Source: Acholoe squamosa
Taxonomy: Eukaryota > Annelida > Polychaeta > Phyllodocida > Polynoidae
Length of the DNA stretch: 64,000 bases
Assembly (NCBI GenBank): GCA_949317995.1
Contig: OX439045.1
Span: 44,163,693-44,227,692, forward strand
Direction: 5' to 3'
Part shown: positions 11,651 through 22,443 of the stretch, piece by piece
How the letters are laid out: every line of letters starts with the position of its first letter
How positions within the stretch are numbered: position 1 is the first letter of the stretch
Program-made: the position numbers and the translations under genes
Notes under the pieces: model-generated
Databases searched by the model: none
What the model was told of the DNA's origin: nothing
What the model saw: the letters and a program-made list of their open reading frames with translations, nothing else

Positions 11651-11721
11651 GCAATCCCAATAGAGTAATGGTTAGCATGTTTGACTTGGAATCATGAAAT
11701 GTGGGTTTAAGATTGCATGGG
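11651..11721 (+). mobile_element. tRNA-like relic
   Basis: A-box-like TAGAGTAATGGTTAGCATG and B-box-like GTGGGTTTAAGATTGC have tRNA-like spacing. Acceptor arms do not pair well. Probably a SINE head or tRNA pseudogene. Confidence 0.4.
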
Positions 11722-11992
11722 AAAAAGGTTTTGCTTCCACAGCATCGGTGGGGTCCATTTTCTGCTAATCCAACGATTTTCCTCCATACATTTGCTATAT
11801 AAAAATCAGTCGGATTAGCAACAACAAAAAAGATGACCGACACTGTGGAACTAGCCCTATACACATCCAAGGTAAAAGGGGTCTTTGTAAAGGGGCTCCC
11901 TGAAGCATTCAGGTGATATTCATTTTAATACATTATTTTTAGAATTTGTTGCAAAAATTACAGTGACCAACTGAGAATATAAATTAAATCAC

Positions 11993-12062
11993 ATCAGGGG
12001 TTTGAACCTGTGTGGTCTGGGTTTCTAGTCCAAGGCCTTAACCACTACACTGCATTACACTA
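11993..12062 (-). mobile_element. tRNA-like relic, minus strand
   Basis: On the minus strand, GTAGTGGTTAAGGCCTTGGA (A-box) is followed by GGTTCAAACCCC (B-box) at tRNA spacing. No matched acceptor stem is evident, so it is called a tRNA-derived SINE head or pseudogene. Confidence 0.5.
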
Positions 12063-12183
12063 CACTGACTGTTCAAACATTCAAGGTGAAATTACATTTT
12101 TATCTATACTTGATTACTAAGTCATAATACTAGTACATGTATATGGCCATTCAGTAGATGTTCTAATACCCACAGTATCAGCT

Positions 12184-12266
12184 GAGGTTCCATGGTGTAA
12201 TTGTTAGCACATGGGAATCTAGATCCTAGCACTCTCTGGTCCATGGGTACCAATCCCATATGGAAG
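12184..12266 (+). mobile_element. tRNA-like relic
   Basis: GGTTCCATGGTGTAATTGTT starts like a eukaryotic glutamine or glutamate tRNA, with A-box TGGTGTAATTGTTAGCAC. The B-box region GGGTACCAATCCC is degenerate. Probably a decayed tRNA-derived element. Confidence 0.45.
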
Positions 12267-12302
12267 AGCATTTTCTCAAGAATTTCATCCGGTCTTCAAA
12301 AA

Positions 12303-12428
12303 TGACCTTATTCATAAAACCCTCCTGCTACAATTGACCTATTTCACAAAACCTCCTCCCAGTCCTGACCCAATTCACAAAACCTCATGCCAGAACTGAC
12401 CTAATTCATAAAACCTCCTGCTGGTCCC
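12303..12428 (+). repeat. 31-bp tandem repeat, four units
   Basis: TGACC(T) recurs at 12303, 12335, 12366 and 12397, each followed by TTCA(T/C)AAAACCTC. Unit length is 31-32 bp and units are imperfect. Confidence 0.8.
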
Positions 12429-12556
12429 CCTACTGTTAGATGTGAAAATAAACTTACAGTAGGAACAATGGGGAACAGAGCCAGGTGGAGTATAATACCT
12501 AAAAACTGGATATTTCACATTTAGACAGATAGCCTTTGAAATCTTAGAGTATTGTT

Positions 12557-13267
12557 TTAACCCTTACGTGCCCAGATTAGCAAAAGTGCGCTCTTAAGCA
12601 GGTATATATGTCAAATAGACCACCATGGGTTTAATATTTGTCAGAATAAGTTAATTCTAACACCAGAAGACTCCTAGGATCAAGGGCTTTCCAACGATAA
12701 CAAAATTGGCATGGTGAATGGTAAATAATTATTAACAGATCCTATTGCAGAAAATAATTGATTGAAAATAGGCTTAAAAAAGTGCGCACTCTGGCCATGA
12801 GAATAATGATAAAATACAGAAAATTCATTAGATATACAAAAATATTGATAAGAATACCAAAAATATTGATGAAATATTTTTCCTGTGATTTTCTGCAAGG
12901 AATCCATTTATAATACATATCTTTTTCATTTTCCATCAATATAGCTCTCTTTGAAATGTCAAAATAATGCTTTATGAATTGAAAATAGTCTATTCCCCAC
13001 CAAAATCTAAAAAAAAAAAGATTTCCAGGGCACCTTCATCCAAATCAGCCCATTTCAACATCTTTTGACTTCATCATTCCCTAGTGGCTCATATAAAACT
13101 CTAAACTATGCTTTGTATTACATTTCCTGAAAGCTATTGTACTGCACTCTTTGTTATCATTTGAATAAGTACTTAAATCTGGACATAATATAGGTAATAG
13201 TCGCTAGTATCTCAAGTTTGTTGAAAAATCAGGTTCCTCAAAATAATCCTGGGCACGAAAGGGTTAA
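12557..13267. mobile_element. piggyBac-like non-autonomous element, 711 bp
   Basis: Left end TTAACCCTTACGTGCCCAG; the right end is the inverted TTAACCCTTTCGTGCCCAG. TTAA flanks both sides and the element proper starts CCC and ends GGG, the hallmarks of piggyBac integration. The interior is AT-rich without a transposase frame. A possible left end of a related copy is at 30867 (TTAACCTTTTCGTGCCCAG). The family assignment rests on TTAA and terminal motifs only. Confidence 0.75.
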
Positions 13268-13349
13268 ATCTTGATCAAGGCTTCTCCCCTGCAATTGATG
13301 CAATTGATTGTCTGCTGTACAATATTTGAAAAGGGTTAGTCGTGAAATT

Positions 13350-13430
13350 GCCTAATGTAATTTTCTCGTCATAGATATGGCCTTAGCTTTTAAAATGACG
13401 TTGGACATCTATTACTAACTCACCACATGA
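13350..13430 (+). mobile_element. TCAC-tailed SINE, 5'-truncated relic
   Basis: TTCTCGTCATAGATATGGCC, then TTAGCTTTTAAAATGACGTT and ATCTATTACTAACTCAC, align with the 3' part of the 10684 copy with many substitutions. An older, truncated member of the family. Confidence 0.65.
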
Positions 13431-14750
13431 ATTGTCACAATTGCTTTTACCATAACACTTGTCATGAAATGACGTGACACCAGCAACTGTATTGACAGTC
13501 ATACAGGAATGGCAAATTTAGCAGAAATGAGGACTGTTAATACCACCAAGAAATAGACTTGTTGACAACACATGGGACAACACTATCCCTGTTCAATTAT
13601 AATTAATCCAGACCATAATTATTCAGATATAAAAAAAAATACAATACGCCTTCGAAATCCATTCAAATAAAGCCTCTCGGATATTGAAATACATTTTAGA
13701 ATTAATCTTGATGAAAAAGATCTCGCCATAAGAGAAAGCATCTCTTTCATTTTTCAGGATGGGAAGTATTTGAGTTTATTTCTGCATGATTAAGTCCAAT
13801 CCAACTTCCTTCATACCTGGATTTCCATATCGGGAAAGAGCGTAGGTGCTAAATAACATTTTAATGTTCTACTGCAAATCCCAATTGTATTTTGAAAGGT
13901 CATATTTTGAAAGGCCAAGTTTTTTTTTTTACAATTCTCAGAGAAGGTCTTATAAGCACCTGGTTCGTTCAATGCACTATACTCTTTAACCCTTTCTCCC
14001 CTGGATTTCTGTTACTCTATGGGATTTAAACTTACTAATCTACAAATATTATTCATATTGCAAGACATACTCAGCCCATATCTGGCAATTCCTAGATGAA
14101 AAGTGGCATCCCCTTTTGCTGGAAAGTACATGGGCCAGGTATTGATTCTGTACTCTAATGCTATACGTCTAGTTTACTGTTTCTGTGGGTTTTTTTTTTC
14201 TTTTGTGAATTGGAGGATAGATTCACCTCATAGATTTAATCACCATCGTTGTCGTCGATAGGACACCAACTGTTATCAAAGCAGAAAGCAACCAACACAA
14301 CTAAACCAACCTCACATATAATGGAACCTATTGGCTGAAAGCGGGACTGCAGCTCTGGTGTCTGGCGACATGCACGATAAGAGCTGATAAGATGGAACCA
14401 GCATGTCCCTGGAAGTGGGTCTTAACCAGGGACAAGGTACCCATCATGGGTTGTCTTTTTCATTGGGTTTTACTCAACCAGCGAAATTCAAAATGGTGGA
14501 CGCACTATAGTAGTCCATACTGAGCCCTATATCATGGACACTGGAGGTTAAGCCAGCTGTAGGCTGCATCCTTAGTAAATGTAACAAAGCAGACAGGGAG
14601 ACACTGGAGGATGGACAGCACCCACCAACCTACCTCACCCCCAGATGCAAGGGGAACCCCCTGGAGACCCTGTTCGAGCCTCCATTTATTTCCGCCCTGC
14701 ACCCTCACAGACAGAGTCACTTCTTTACCTTCAACATTAATTAGCGGGGC
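13431..14750. other. Non-coding stretch
   Basis: AT-rich. A single piggyBac-like end (TTAACCCTTTCTCCCC) at about 13987 has no partner that I can find. No exon is supported. Confidence 0.45.
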
Positions 14751-15010
14751 GCCTTACCTCTGGCCTACGGCGAAAGAAATGCGAGAAAAAAAAGACGACT
14801 CTTCCGCCGCGCGCTAGACATACTAGGACCGGGCCCAATTAAAAAGGCTTTTACTTTCCGCTGCCCGACCGTAGCGGAAGTCTGTTAACACGACGCATGC
14901 GCGGACGTCATCTTCCGGTTATTACTCTGCCTTGATACGAAAACATCGACAGCAGTAACCGTGTAATGCCGTGCGCGTTGCCCATTGGGTTTCCGGCGCC
15001 GCCTTTCCAT
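14751..15010 (-). promoter_or_regulatory. CpG-rich candidate promoter with NRF1, CRE and ETS motifs
   Basis: Within 25 bp are an NRF1-like CGCATGCGCG (14894-14903), a CRE-like GACGTCAT (14904-14911) and an ETS/GABPA-like CTTCCGG (14912-14918). More GGAA-type sites and CpGs lie on both sides, and a CCATTGGG CCAAT-like motif is near 14981. Such a cluster is typical of metazoan CpG promoters. On the minus strand a consensus donor GAG|GTAAGG at 14758/14757 lies about 150 bp downstream, so a non-coding first exon of about 14758-14890 on the minus strand is possible. There is no downstream coding exon that I can recognise. Confidence 0.4.
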
Positions 15011-17794
15011 CAGACCTACAATATCAAGCCCTCGTCCATTCCTTATATCACAAACGTACACGTATTTTGATTGATACATAAAGCTAGAATCGAGATATCT
15101 GAACTGATTGTACTCTATTAAAATTTCGTAAAAAGGTACAGTCTTTTTATAAAAAAAAACACAGCGTAAGCTTGTACGAGCAGCTAATGTCAAATGTGAG
15201 TAACTCACATATATGTTATACATGTATTATCTATTCTATTACTTAGGATTTCCGAAATATTACCTGTCACTTCCATATCAATATCTCCCTTTTATACACA
15301 TCCAACAGCGAGGACATGCAACTACATTCTCTGATCTTCATCTTTAATAGGAATTCAATAACTTGATGTTGATTAAGTTAAAATCTCGTAATTTGATGTC
15401 TAGGCCTCCAGGTGATTTAGCTAATTGAGTAAGGTTTATGGAGGGAGGGCATTTTAAAGTTGCTGACGTGAAATATTTCCAAACTGTCTTTTATGACACC
15501 TGGATACCTTCTCAATTAACAGTTCGGTGGTGAGTACTGAATTGTAGCCATATTTTATGGTTTACATGCTGTATGATTTCCCCTGGTTCTCTATCCTCCG
15601 AGCCCGAGGTTGATCACACGCCATCCTAGATATAAAGTAGAAAGAATAAGCATCGAGATACATATATTTTCGTATAATTCAAAGTACCTGCACCCATACC
15701 CCAACATACTGTCGTATTTTGACAAGGATGGTAGTGCTTTACTCTTCACATAAGCATAATTGATACAGGGTATTCAAGCTTTCAAAATAGTATATGGCTG
15801 ATGAAGTAATATAACAGTGAACATAACAGTTCCCGGGGTATGGGACAAATGGTCCAGCACCAGCGACAAATTGAACAGTGTCATGACCTAAGCACAAGCC
15901 AGACCCGACTTGTGGCAGTCCCTATTCGCCAGATGTAATTTGAACTTTGATGGAGTGGTTCCATCTTACGCGCATGCCCAGTGACACATCCAATGGGAAT
16001 CCAGTTCATAACGCATAGAGTGCTCAATCTCTACACCATCACCACCCCCCCTCCTTTCACTAACACACCTTCACCTACAAGTAGGCGTTTCTCTTTTTAA
16101 AGGGAATGGATTGTTATTTCTAATATACGTCAATCGTCAACGTTGGAAGGTAGTTTTTCACCTTTATTATTGGCCCATGTCAAATGGCTTTGCCAGAAGA
16201 ACTCCTAAAAGTCAGCACAGCAAAAGAAAAGCAGGAAAAACATAGTAGTGCTCACAAGCGGGAGCATGCTAAAATTGAAGCCTCGTTATATTACTTCTAC
16301 TTTCACGAGTCAAAATCTGTAATTGCCGACAGCGTCGAGTGCGGTTTTTGCTGATTGCGTTCCTCAGGGGTCCAGTTTTAGAGGCAGCTTCTTTCTTTTT
16401 CACCCTTGTCGTGTCGACTTCATGGATGGCTCTGATGAGGCTCTGGTTGGTTTTGTAGAGAGGGAGGCTCGATCTCTGGTCGAAACATGACACTGTAGGT
16501 AGGATTGGTTGATGGGTATTGGTGTGGAGTTTGGTGAGGGAGGGGGTGAGGATGAGGAGGTTGGTGCACTGGGTGCGAAGGGTGTGTGTGTGATCGGTGG
16601 AGGGGAGGAGGGGGGTGGGGGCCATGGCAGGGTGAGCAGGGCATATTGGTATCGTGCTGCAGAACCGTTCATTTTAAACCATGTATTATTTGCACACAAA
16701 CTTTCAATTTTTTTTTCTCACTGGGTTCCTGTTTTGTTCTCAACCGAGGGTATCAAATAGAACGGATATGAGACAGAAGCATGGCTACAGAACATGATAT
16801 TTTTGCGCTGTTAGTTTTCCTTCTTTCTACATGTTGATATTTGGGTCGCATCAAATACATTGAAATTTGTCGGGTGATTTTCTACCATGTTGCCCCTTCA
16901 GAGTTCCTTTCGATTCAAGTTTTAGTCATGAAGCCAAAATGGGAGAATTATGGTTTATTTAATTGTGGAAATGGTGTAATACGACAGTCTCAGAGCTTTG
17001 ACCTTAGAGCTCCGTATTCCACCCCCTGGGATAACCCTGTCCCGTATTCCACGGCCTTTAGTAGCATCCAAAATACTCATCTAACTATGTTAAAATAACG
17101 TTTGCGGGGTAATTTAATATAAAATCGTGAGAAAACCCTCATTCAGACCCACTGCTCGTGAACCTTTGTCTATTTCTTGTAGTGGGAAAATGACGTCACT
17201 GGTACTAAGTAGAATCTAGTGTTTTAGGGATACCTTCAAATAATATGAGTGAATAGGGCTTATAAAGTTCCAAACACTTCAAATATCGCTGACACATTAA
17301 TTTACTTTACCCACAGGTCGTCGCCATGACAAAGTGCTGGAGAGTCTGCTAATCTGGGGCTAATCTGCTCTCCGTTTGTACATCATACCGACCCTTCATG
17401 CCTGCATTTCTCCTGTGAAGTTGCCATGGTGCATGGACACAAGACTTGCATCAAGTATTAGGACGACCAATGGGCAAAATGCTTAAATGCACTTTTGGCC
17501 CTCCGAGGGTTAAGCTTGTTTTGTTTGTTTTTGTTTTGTTTTTATTCAATACCTACATGAATGATATGATAAGTGGGATTCCATTGGGATCAGAACACCT
17601 GTATCTCAGTCCACCGAAAGAAGTGTGTTGAATAAAATAGATGACTGAATGGCAAGAGCGCTGGCTAAGCGATGGGCATCCCTCCGTTCATATCTCCCAC
17701 ATCTGGGATACTACTTGACGGTAATACAAGACAGGGACATTGGCTATATGGGGGTCCCCTTTGGGCAATGAGGGGAAAAAAGACTCCCAACTGA
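15011..17794. other. Non-coding stretch
   Basis: AT-rich, with a G-rich strand bias at about 16500-16640. A 118-codon minus-strand frame (16269-16625) overlaps two other minus-strand frames and shows only Pro/His/Thr low complexity followed by a basic tail. I do not recognise it. Confidence 0.4.
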
Positions 17795-17855
17795 CCTGTA
17801 CGTGCTGGACAAGTGAAATCACGATCGTCGGCATCACTTGTCCAGCACGTACAGG
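17795..17855. repeat. Perfect 22-bp hairpin
   Basis: CCTGTACGTGCTGGACAAGT GA at 17795-17816 pairs without mismatch with 17834-17855 across a 17-nt loop that contains CGATCG. Arms of exactly 22 bp in AT-rich flanks could be a short MITE, a protein-binding palindrome or a small-RNA hairpin. The flanks do not extend the stem, which argues against a canonical pre-miRNA. Confidence 0.85.
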
Positions 17856-18190
17856 CCATACCTACATCCTTTCAGCCGTCCTGTTATTGAAGAGGTTATT
17901 CATTATCAATACGAAGGACATGTATTTTGATAGACTAGTATCATACCGTGTCATACTAAGATTGAAATATTTTGTCATTCCATCCTGTAAGGTTGTTATA
18001 TCATGTGTAATGGGACCAAAGCAGGATTAATGGGGTGGACTTGTATACCACGATACCAGTGAACCTAACTGACCAGTCAAATTGGTTGATGTTTTTGCTT
18101 TCATGGAGGTCATAACCAATATGATGACCACCGATCATGTCCTATCTGGCTTGTTCATCATGGTTTTGTATTCTGAATTAGAGGGAAATC

Positions 18191-18330
18191 AGGGGCGGAT
18201 CCAGGATTTTGAAAAGGGGGGTCCATCCCTGGGAGTGCTATCGGCACGACCTCATAAGCACAGTGCTGCGACCTTGCAAGCACAGCGCTGCAACATATAT
18301 CTAGGGGGGTTTGGTATGCCCCCAAGAAAA
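18191..18330 (+). mobile_element. End of a CAGGGGCGGATCCAGG-type transposon
   Basis: CAGGGGCGGATCCAGGATTT is followed by a G run, a terminal sequence seen in inverted form at 19481-19494, 20628-20640 and 26276-26290. It marks the left end of a non-autonomous DNA transposon (hAT-like by terminus, inferred). The following GGGGGGTTTGGTATGCCCCC at about 18303 is a further short palindromic block. Confidence 0.5.
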
Positions 18331-18663
18331 TTTTGAAATCTAGACATCAATGGTGCATTCTGATGCATTTCTTGACCCCAATCCAATAAAGCATTTTGGT
18401 GTACCATCAGCAGTAAACCCATGATTTTGAGATCAGGCAATGAAAATCTTATTAAATTCTGACTGCACAATGGTGTTTGAGGGAGGCTTGGCCCGGACAT
18501 CTCCCCCTAGAAAATTTCAGAAATATAAATATCAAACTCCAAATTTTAAAGCATTTTGGTGTAAACCTGGGGTGGGCAGGTTTTCCATACAGGGGATGCA
18601 AATCTTAGGCCTATGTGGTAATGATTTGTCGTTTGTGACGTTTTGGGGGCTCTATGCAGTGCG

Positions 18664-19600
18664 CCACAGGGACTGACGAGAAACGCTTGGTTCGAACCAA
18701 GTCTGGATATGATACAAAGCCGTGTGCGCTGTCACTGTCCGCTGCCGCCATGCCGGGCGAGGAGGTGTATTTAGTATAGAAACATAACAGCGAGACGCAT
18801 TTGTAGGAGGAGACGTGGTGGTCTAGCGGTTAGCGCCTTGCGCTCAGCCGTCAGAGGTACATGGATCGCGTCCTGGTCCGGGCGCATCTTTTTTCGCCGT
18901 GTGCGCTGTCGCTGTCCGCTGCTGGGCGCAGAGGTGTATTATACACAAACATAACCGCGAGAAGCATCTTTTTTGCCGTGTGCGCTGCAGGGCGATGAGG
19001 TGTATGTATAACTAGTCTAACAGTTAGTAACACGGTCCGGGCGCATCTTTTTTCGCCGTGTGCGCTGCAGGGCGACGAGGTGTATGTACTGATCGTGTAC
19101 AAACACTATTTTTCGCCGTGTGCCGCTGCTAAGCCTAGCCGAGACCGGGGCTGTCGCTGTCCGCTGCCGGGCGCCGAGGTGTATGTACCGATCGTGTACA
19201 CACAATGGCTGGCATCGAGTCCCGGGGAGGGGGAATAATTTTTGTTTTCAACTTGAATTTATTGGTATTATATTGATTATTTATTGGTTTCGTGGTATAA
19301 AATAAGAAGTCAATGGATAACTCATGACTCGTGTGTGTTAGCAAAGGCTAATAACACTCGGCCTATGGCCTCATGTCCTTATCCTTCACTAACACACACT
19401 TTCCCCTTTCGGGCCCCCTATTTGGACATGTTATATGGGTGGACCAAAAGGGGGGGTCCTGACCCCCAGGACCCCCCCCCTGGATCCGCCCCAGGAAATT
19501 CTGGTCTTCATGGCATATCATTCAAACCTGGCACTAGTGAGCTATATAGACAACAAAATCTATTTGTATCTACATGAGTTATCCATTGGTTACTTGTTCA
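18664..19600 (+). mobile_element. Composite repeat, copy 2, with nested insertion
   Basis: Same order as 6601-7272: CAGGGACTGACGAGAAA, tRNA-like head at 18806-18890 (A-box TGGTCTAGCGGTTAGCGC), five CGCCGTGTGCGCTG...GAGGTGTAT modules, an AT-rich linker and the left hairpin arm (19306-19398). The right hairpin arm (19574-19600) is separated from the left by the 162-bp repeat at 19402-19563. The linker (19230-19310) is close to identical to 7076-7150. Confidence 0.65.
19402..19563 (+). repeat. Direct repeat, copy 1 (partner at 20551)
   Basis: A 162-bp block from TCCCCTTTCGGGCCCCCTAT to ACAACAAAATCTAT is repeated at 20551-20710 with only a 2-nt difference in a C run and very few other changes. 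It contains the inverted CTGGATCCGCCCC terminus of the 18191 element family. It interrupts the hairpin of composite copy 2. Confidence 0.85.
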
Positions 19601-20207
19601 CTATACCACTCAAACTCAACATATAAGGCTCACACAGGATGGGTTTAAGAGCCTAAGCCAAGCACTATCTATATGTATGATATGACGGTGCTATTTTCTG
19701 GATTGGCTCATGTTAGAAAATTTTGAGAAATCTTTATGTATTTTAGATACTGTAGATTCACAAATTGTAACCAGGTGATGGAAAACATGCCTCCTGGGGG
19801 GAAATGGCTTTTAAGGTTTAAGTCATTGGCTTTAAAATGAGATATCTTGAGCTAAAATATCCCCAGCAGTTTTGCTGTAATTGCTTGTCAAACCTAGGTT
19901 GGTGTTTACAACTGAAAATGGGAAATAAGGCCTAATGTGCACTAATAGTGCAAAAATTACAGGTTTTTTTTTTAAAGAAATGTGATGTTTTTGTCATAAA
20001 ATTGGTTCTAGAGGGAATTTTTTACTTCTGTTTTTGGTTCTGGGGTCCTGAAAGAATTTCAAAAAAAGGTTTGTGGCAAAAATTACCAATTGGAATAGGG
20101 GAGTGGTTTCCATGGCAACCATAAATGGCCTTATCTATCAATTTCCTATGTTTCCATGGCAACCAAAGTTCCAAAAATGGAACATTATTAGTGGAGATGG
20201 AATCATT
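19601..20207. other. Non-coding stretch
   Basis: AT-rich, with repeated TTTCCATGGCAACC motifs near 20106 and 20150. No exon is supported. Confidence 0.45.
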
Positions 20208-20430
20208 TTAACCCTTTAAGGGCAGAGCAAAAATTGTTGCCCTGGCCATGGGGACGGCCTCTGAAAAAAGTAGAGTTCCTAGAGGACGAGCCTATTTTCA
20301 ATTCCTATACTAATCCTATATGACTGGCATCGACTATAGTCGATGCTAGGCCTGCCATGGTGTCGACTATAGTCGATGCTAGGCCTACCATGGTGTCGAC
20401 TATAGTCGATGCTAGCCCTCAATGGGTTAA
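20208..20430. mobile_element. piggyBac-like MITE carrying palindromic 33-bp repeats
   Basis: Left end TTAACCCTTTAAGGGCAGAG; inverted right end TTAACCCATTGAGGGCTAGC. Both sides sit on TTAA. Inside, a 33-bp unit containing the palindrome CGACTATAGTCG occurs three times at 20331, 20364 and 20397. No transposase frame. The CCC...GGG ends and TTAA fit piggyBac. Confidence 0.8.
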
Positions 20431-20550
20431 GCATACCACTGGATTCCTTATCAAAAATTGGTCTAAAGCTTTTTTTAGCATATTTGTCAGTATTTACCCA
20501 TATACTACCCCCTGGTGGCCAAGACCAGTACTAACCCCCCGGAGGGGGGG

Positions 20551-20710
20551 TCCCCTTTCGGGCCCCCTATTTGGACATGTTATATGGGTGGACCAAAAGG
20601 GGGGGTCCTGACCCCCAGGACCCCCCCTGGATCCGCCCCAGGAAATTCTGGTCTTCATGGCATATCATTCAAACCTGGCACTAGTGAGCTATATAGACAA
20701 CAAAATCTAT
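20551..20710 (+). repeat. Direct repeat, copy 2 (partner at 19402)
   Basis: Nearly identical to 19402-19563. Preceded by CTAACCCCCCGGAGGGGGGG, a G/C palindrome. The high identity 1.15 kb away implies a recent local transposition or duplication. Confidence 0.85.
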
Positions 20711-22394
20711 CTGTTTCGTTGCCTGTCCGTCTGTCAGCCTATTTGTCAGTCTCCATTTATTTATCATTCTCCGGCCATAATCTGCCTTCCTCTATGTTTA
20801 GCTGTGTCTGCCCTTTTCTGTCACTCTTTGCCTCACTCTTTCTCAATCCCACCCTTCCCCTTTCCTCTTTTCGATCCCTCTCCACCCACACTTTGCTTGG
20901 GTTAAAGTTCACACTTAATGCAATTTAATAAGCTCAAATTCATGATTTGATTTTAATTGAATTTCAGTGACGTACCTGGATATGGATCAGGTGAAGGTGT
21001 TAAATAAATTGCTCATGTTAATCCGCCATGTGACTCCTCTGTGGTATTGGTGACCAGGGCCACATGGGCAGTTCACATCGAGTAATCGATAATGGTAATG
21101 TCAGCTGGCAAATGGAGCAATGAAGCGTTGACTGGCAATAACATGATTAACAGCGATCGCGACAAACCTAGGACAATTATCGACTGAATCAATAGTGCTC
21201 CAACGAAGGCTTATAAAAGGAATATCTAAATTAAACAATAGAAAAGAATGAGTTGTATTGGGAGCTGTCTGTGTTGAGAAATGCTTTGGTACGTTGGCAG
21301 GGACACGTGCTTTTATGGCTTGTCATCTCAGGCCTTTCCCACTATGACTATCTTATTTCCAATCACAAAGTATGACGATGCTCAGATTCATACCTGTTCC
21401 GAAGAAAGAATGAGAGCGTCTTTGTCTCAGGAACATAACACAGGCAACAGGTTTCCTAAGATAGGATGAATGATTTGCCGGAATAGTATATTATGGGTAG
21501 CCACTTTAATAAATAGCCTGATATAAGTTCAACATTATGCAACCACATAATGTCATACCTTTGCCACCCTCGACCATACCGCCCTTTGCCCCATGTTCTC
21601 TATTCTTCCTTCATTCCCTCTCCCTCCCCCCGGGGAACTCAGTTCTTCCTCCTGTTGATTCAGCCGCCCTGGTCATCGACCACCTCAGGGTCTGGGTACC
21701 CTCCAGGGTGGACTGCTCTGAGCTGCTCATCAGATCACAAGCTTTATCTCTACCCCTCCACACCACCCGGCGTATCAGCTAAGCTGTACCAGGCCTTTCC
21801 CTTTTATGTTCCATCTCTTTCTATTTTGGAGAAAATATATGTATTTCAGTGAAGTTGCAGCTCCGTATGCATCTTGACTTAAAAAATGCTCTGAGCAAAA
21901 TCTAATTTTGGTTACTACATTAATTAAATATAGTACCGACATTGTAGTCTCCATGAATATCAGTGGTTTTCCCATAGAGTTGTGGATGATATAGGACATA
22001 TCGAATGAATTATCACTTTTTATCAAATCCAATGGTACTGCGATTCATCAAGATGTTTTTTCATGTAAAATGATGGCACAGCAGGCAACACAGGCAAACA
22101 TAAAGACAACTAAAACAAAATACATATTCCGCAGTGTGGCTGATGTAAAACCATATTCTACTTTGGAAAATACTTACGACTAAGATTATGATACAGAGAT
22201 AATGTTATGAGTTCGCCAGGTTTATGTTTCTTTGTCGTTATTATGCAATTTCTTCACATGAATCAGCCATCATGGTATACTTACACCTTTTCCTGTTTCT
22301 TAATGCAGTTCTGGGGAAGTCTACTAATTATTGCTATAGCGATTGTATTACATTAATTCATTGAGAGTGTTTCAGGCCCTTCGGATAGGTGTGA
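20711..22394. other. Non-coding stretch with possible conserved-element character
   Basis: The 21040-21190 segment is rich in ATTA, ATCGAT and GCGATCGC-type motifs and lacks simple repeats. This is the kind of composition seen in developmental enhancers, but conservation cannot be judged here. No exon is supported. Two overlapping frames at 21537-21852 look fortuitous. Confidence 0.3.
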
Positions 22395-22443
22395 TGCATG
22401 AATGCAGGCATGGCGAGTAACACAGCAGGCCTGCATTCACGCA
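22395..22443. repeat. Short hairpin, 15-bp arms
   Basis: TGCATGAATGCAGGC (22395-22409) pairs with GCCTGCATTCACGCA with one mismatch across an 18-nt spacer. Confidence 0.7.

Noticed and set aside
13985-14010. piggyBac-like terminus TTAACCCTTTCTCCCC
   Set aside because: No inverted partner end found, so no element can be bounded.
16269-16625. 118-codon minus-strand frame with basic tail
   Set aside because: Half is low-complexity from a G/T-rich strand and three minus-strand frames overlap; no family recognised.
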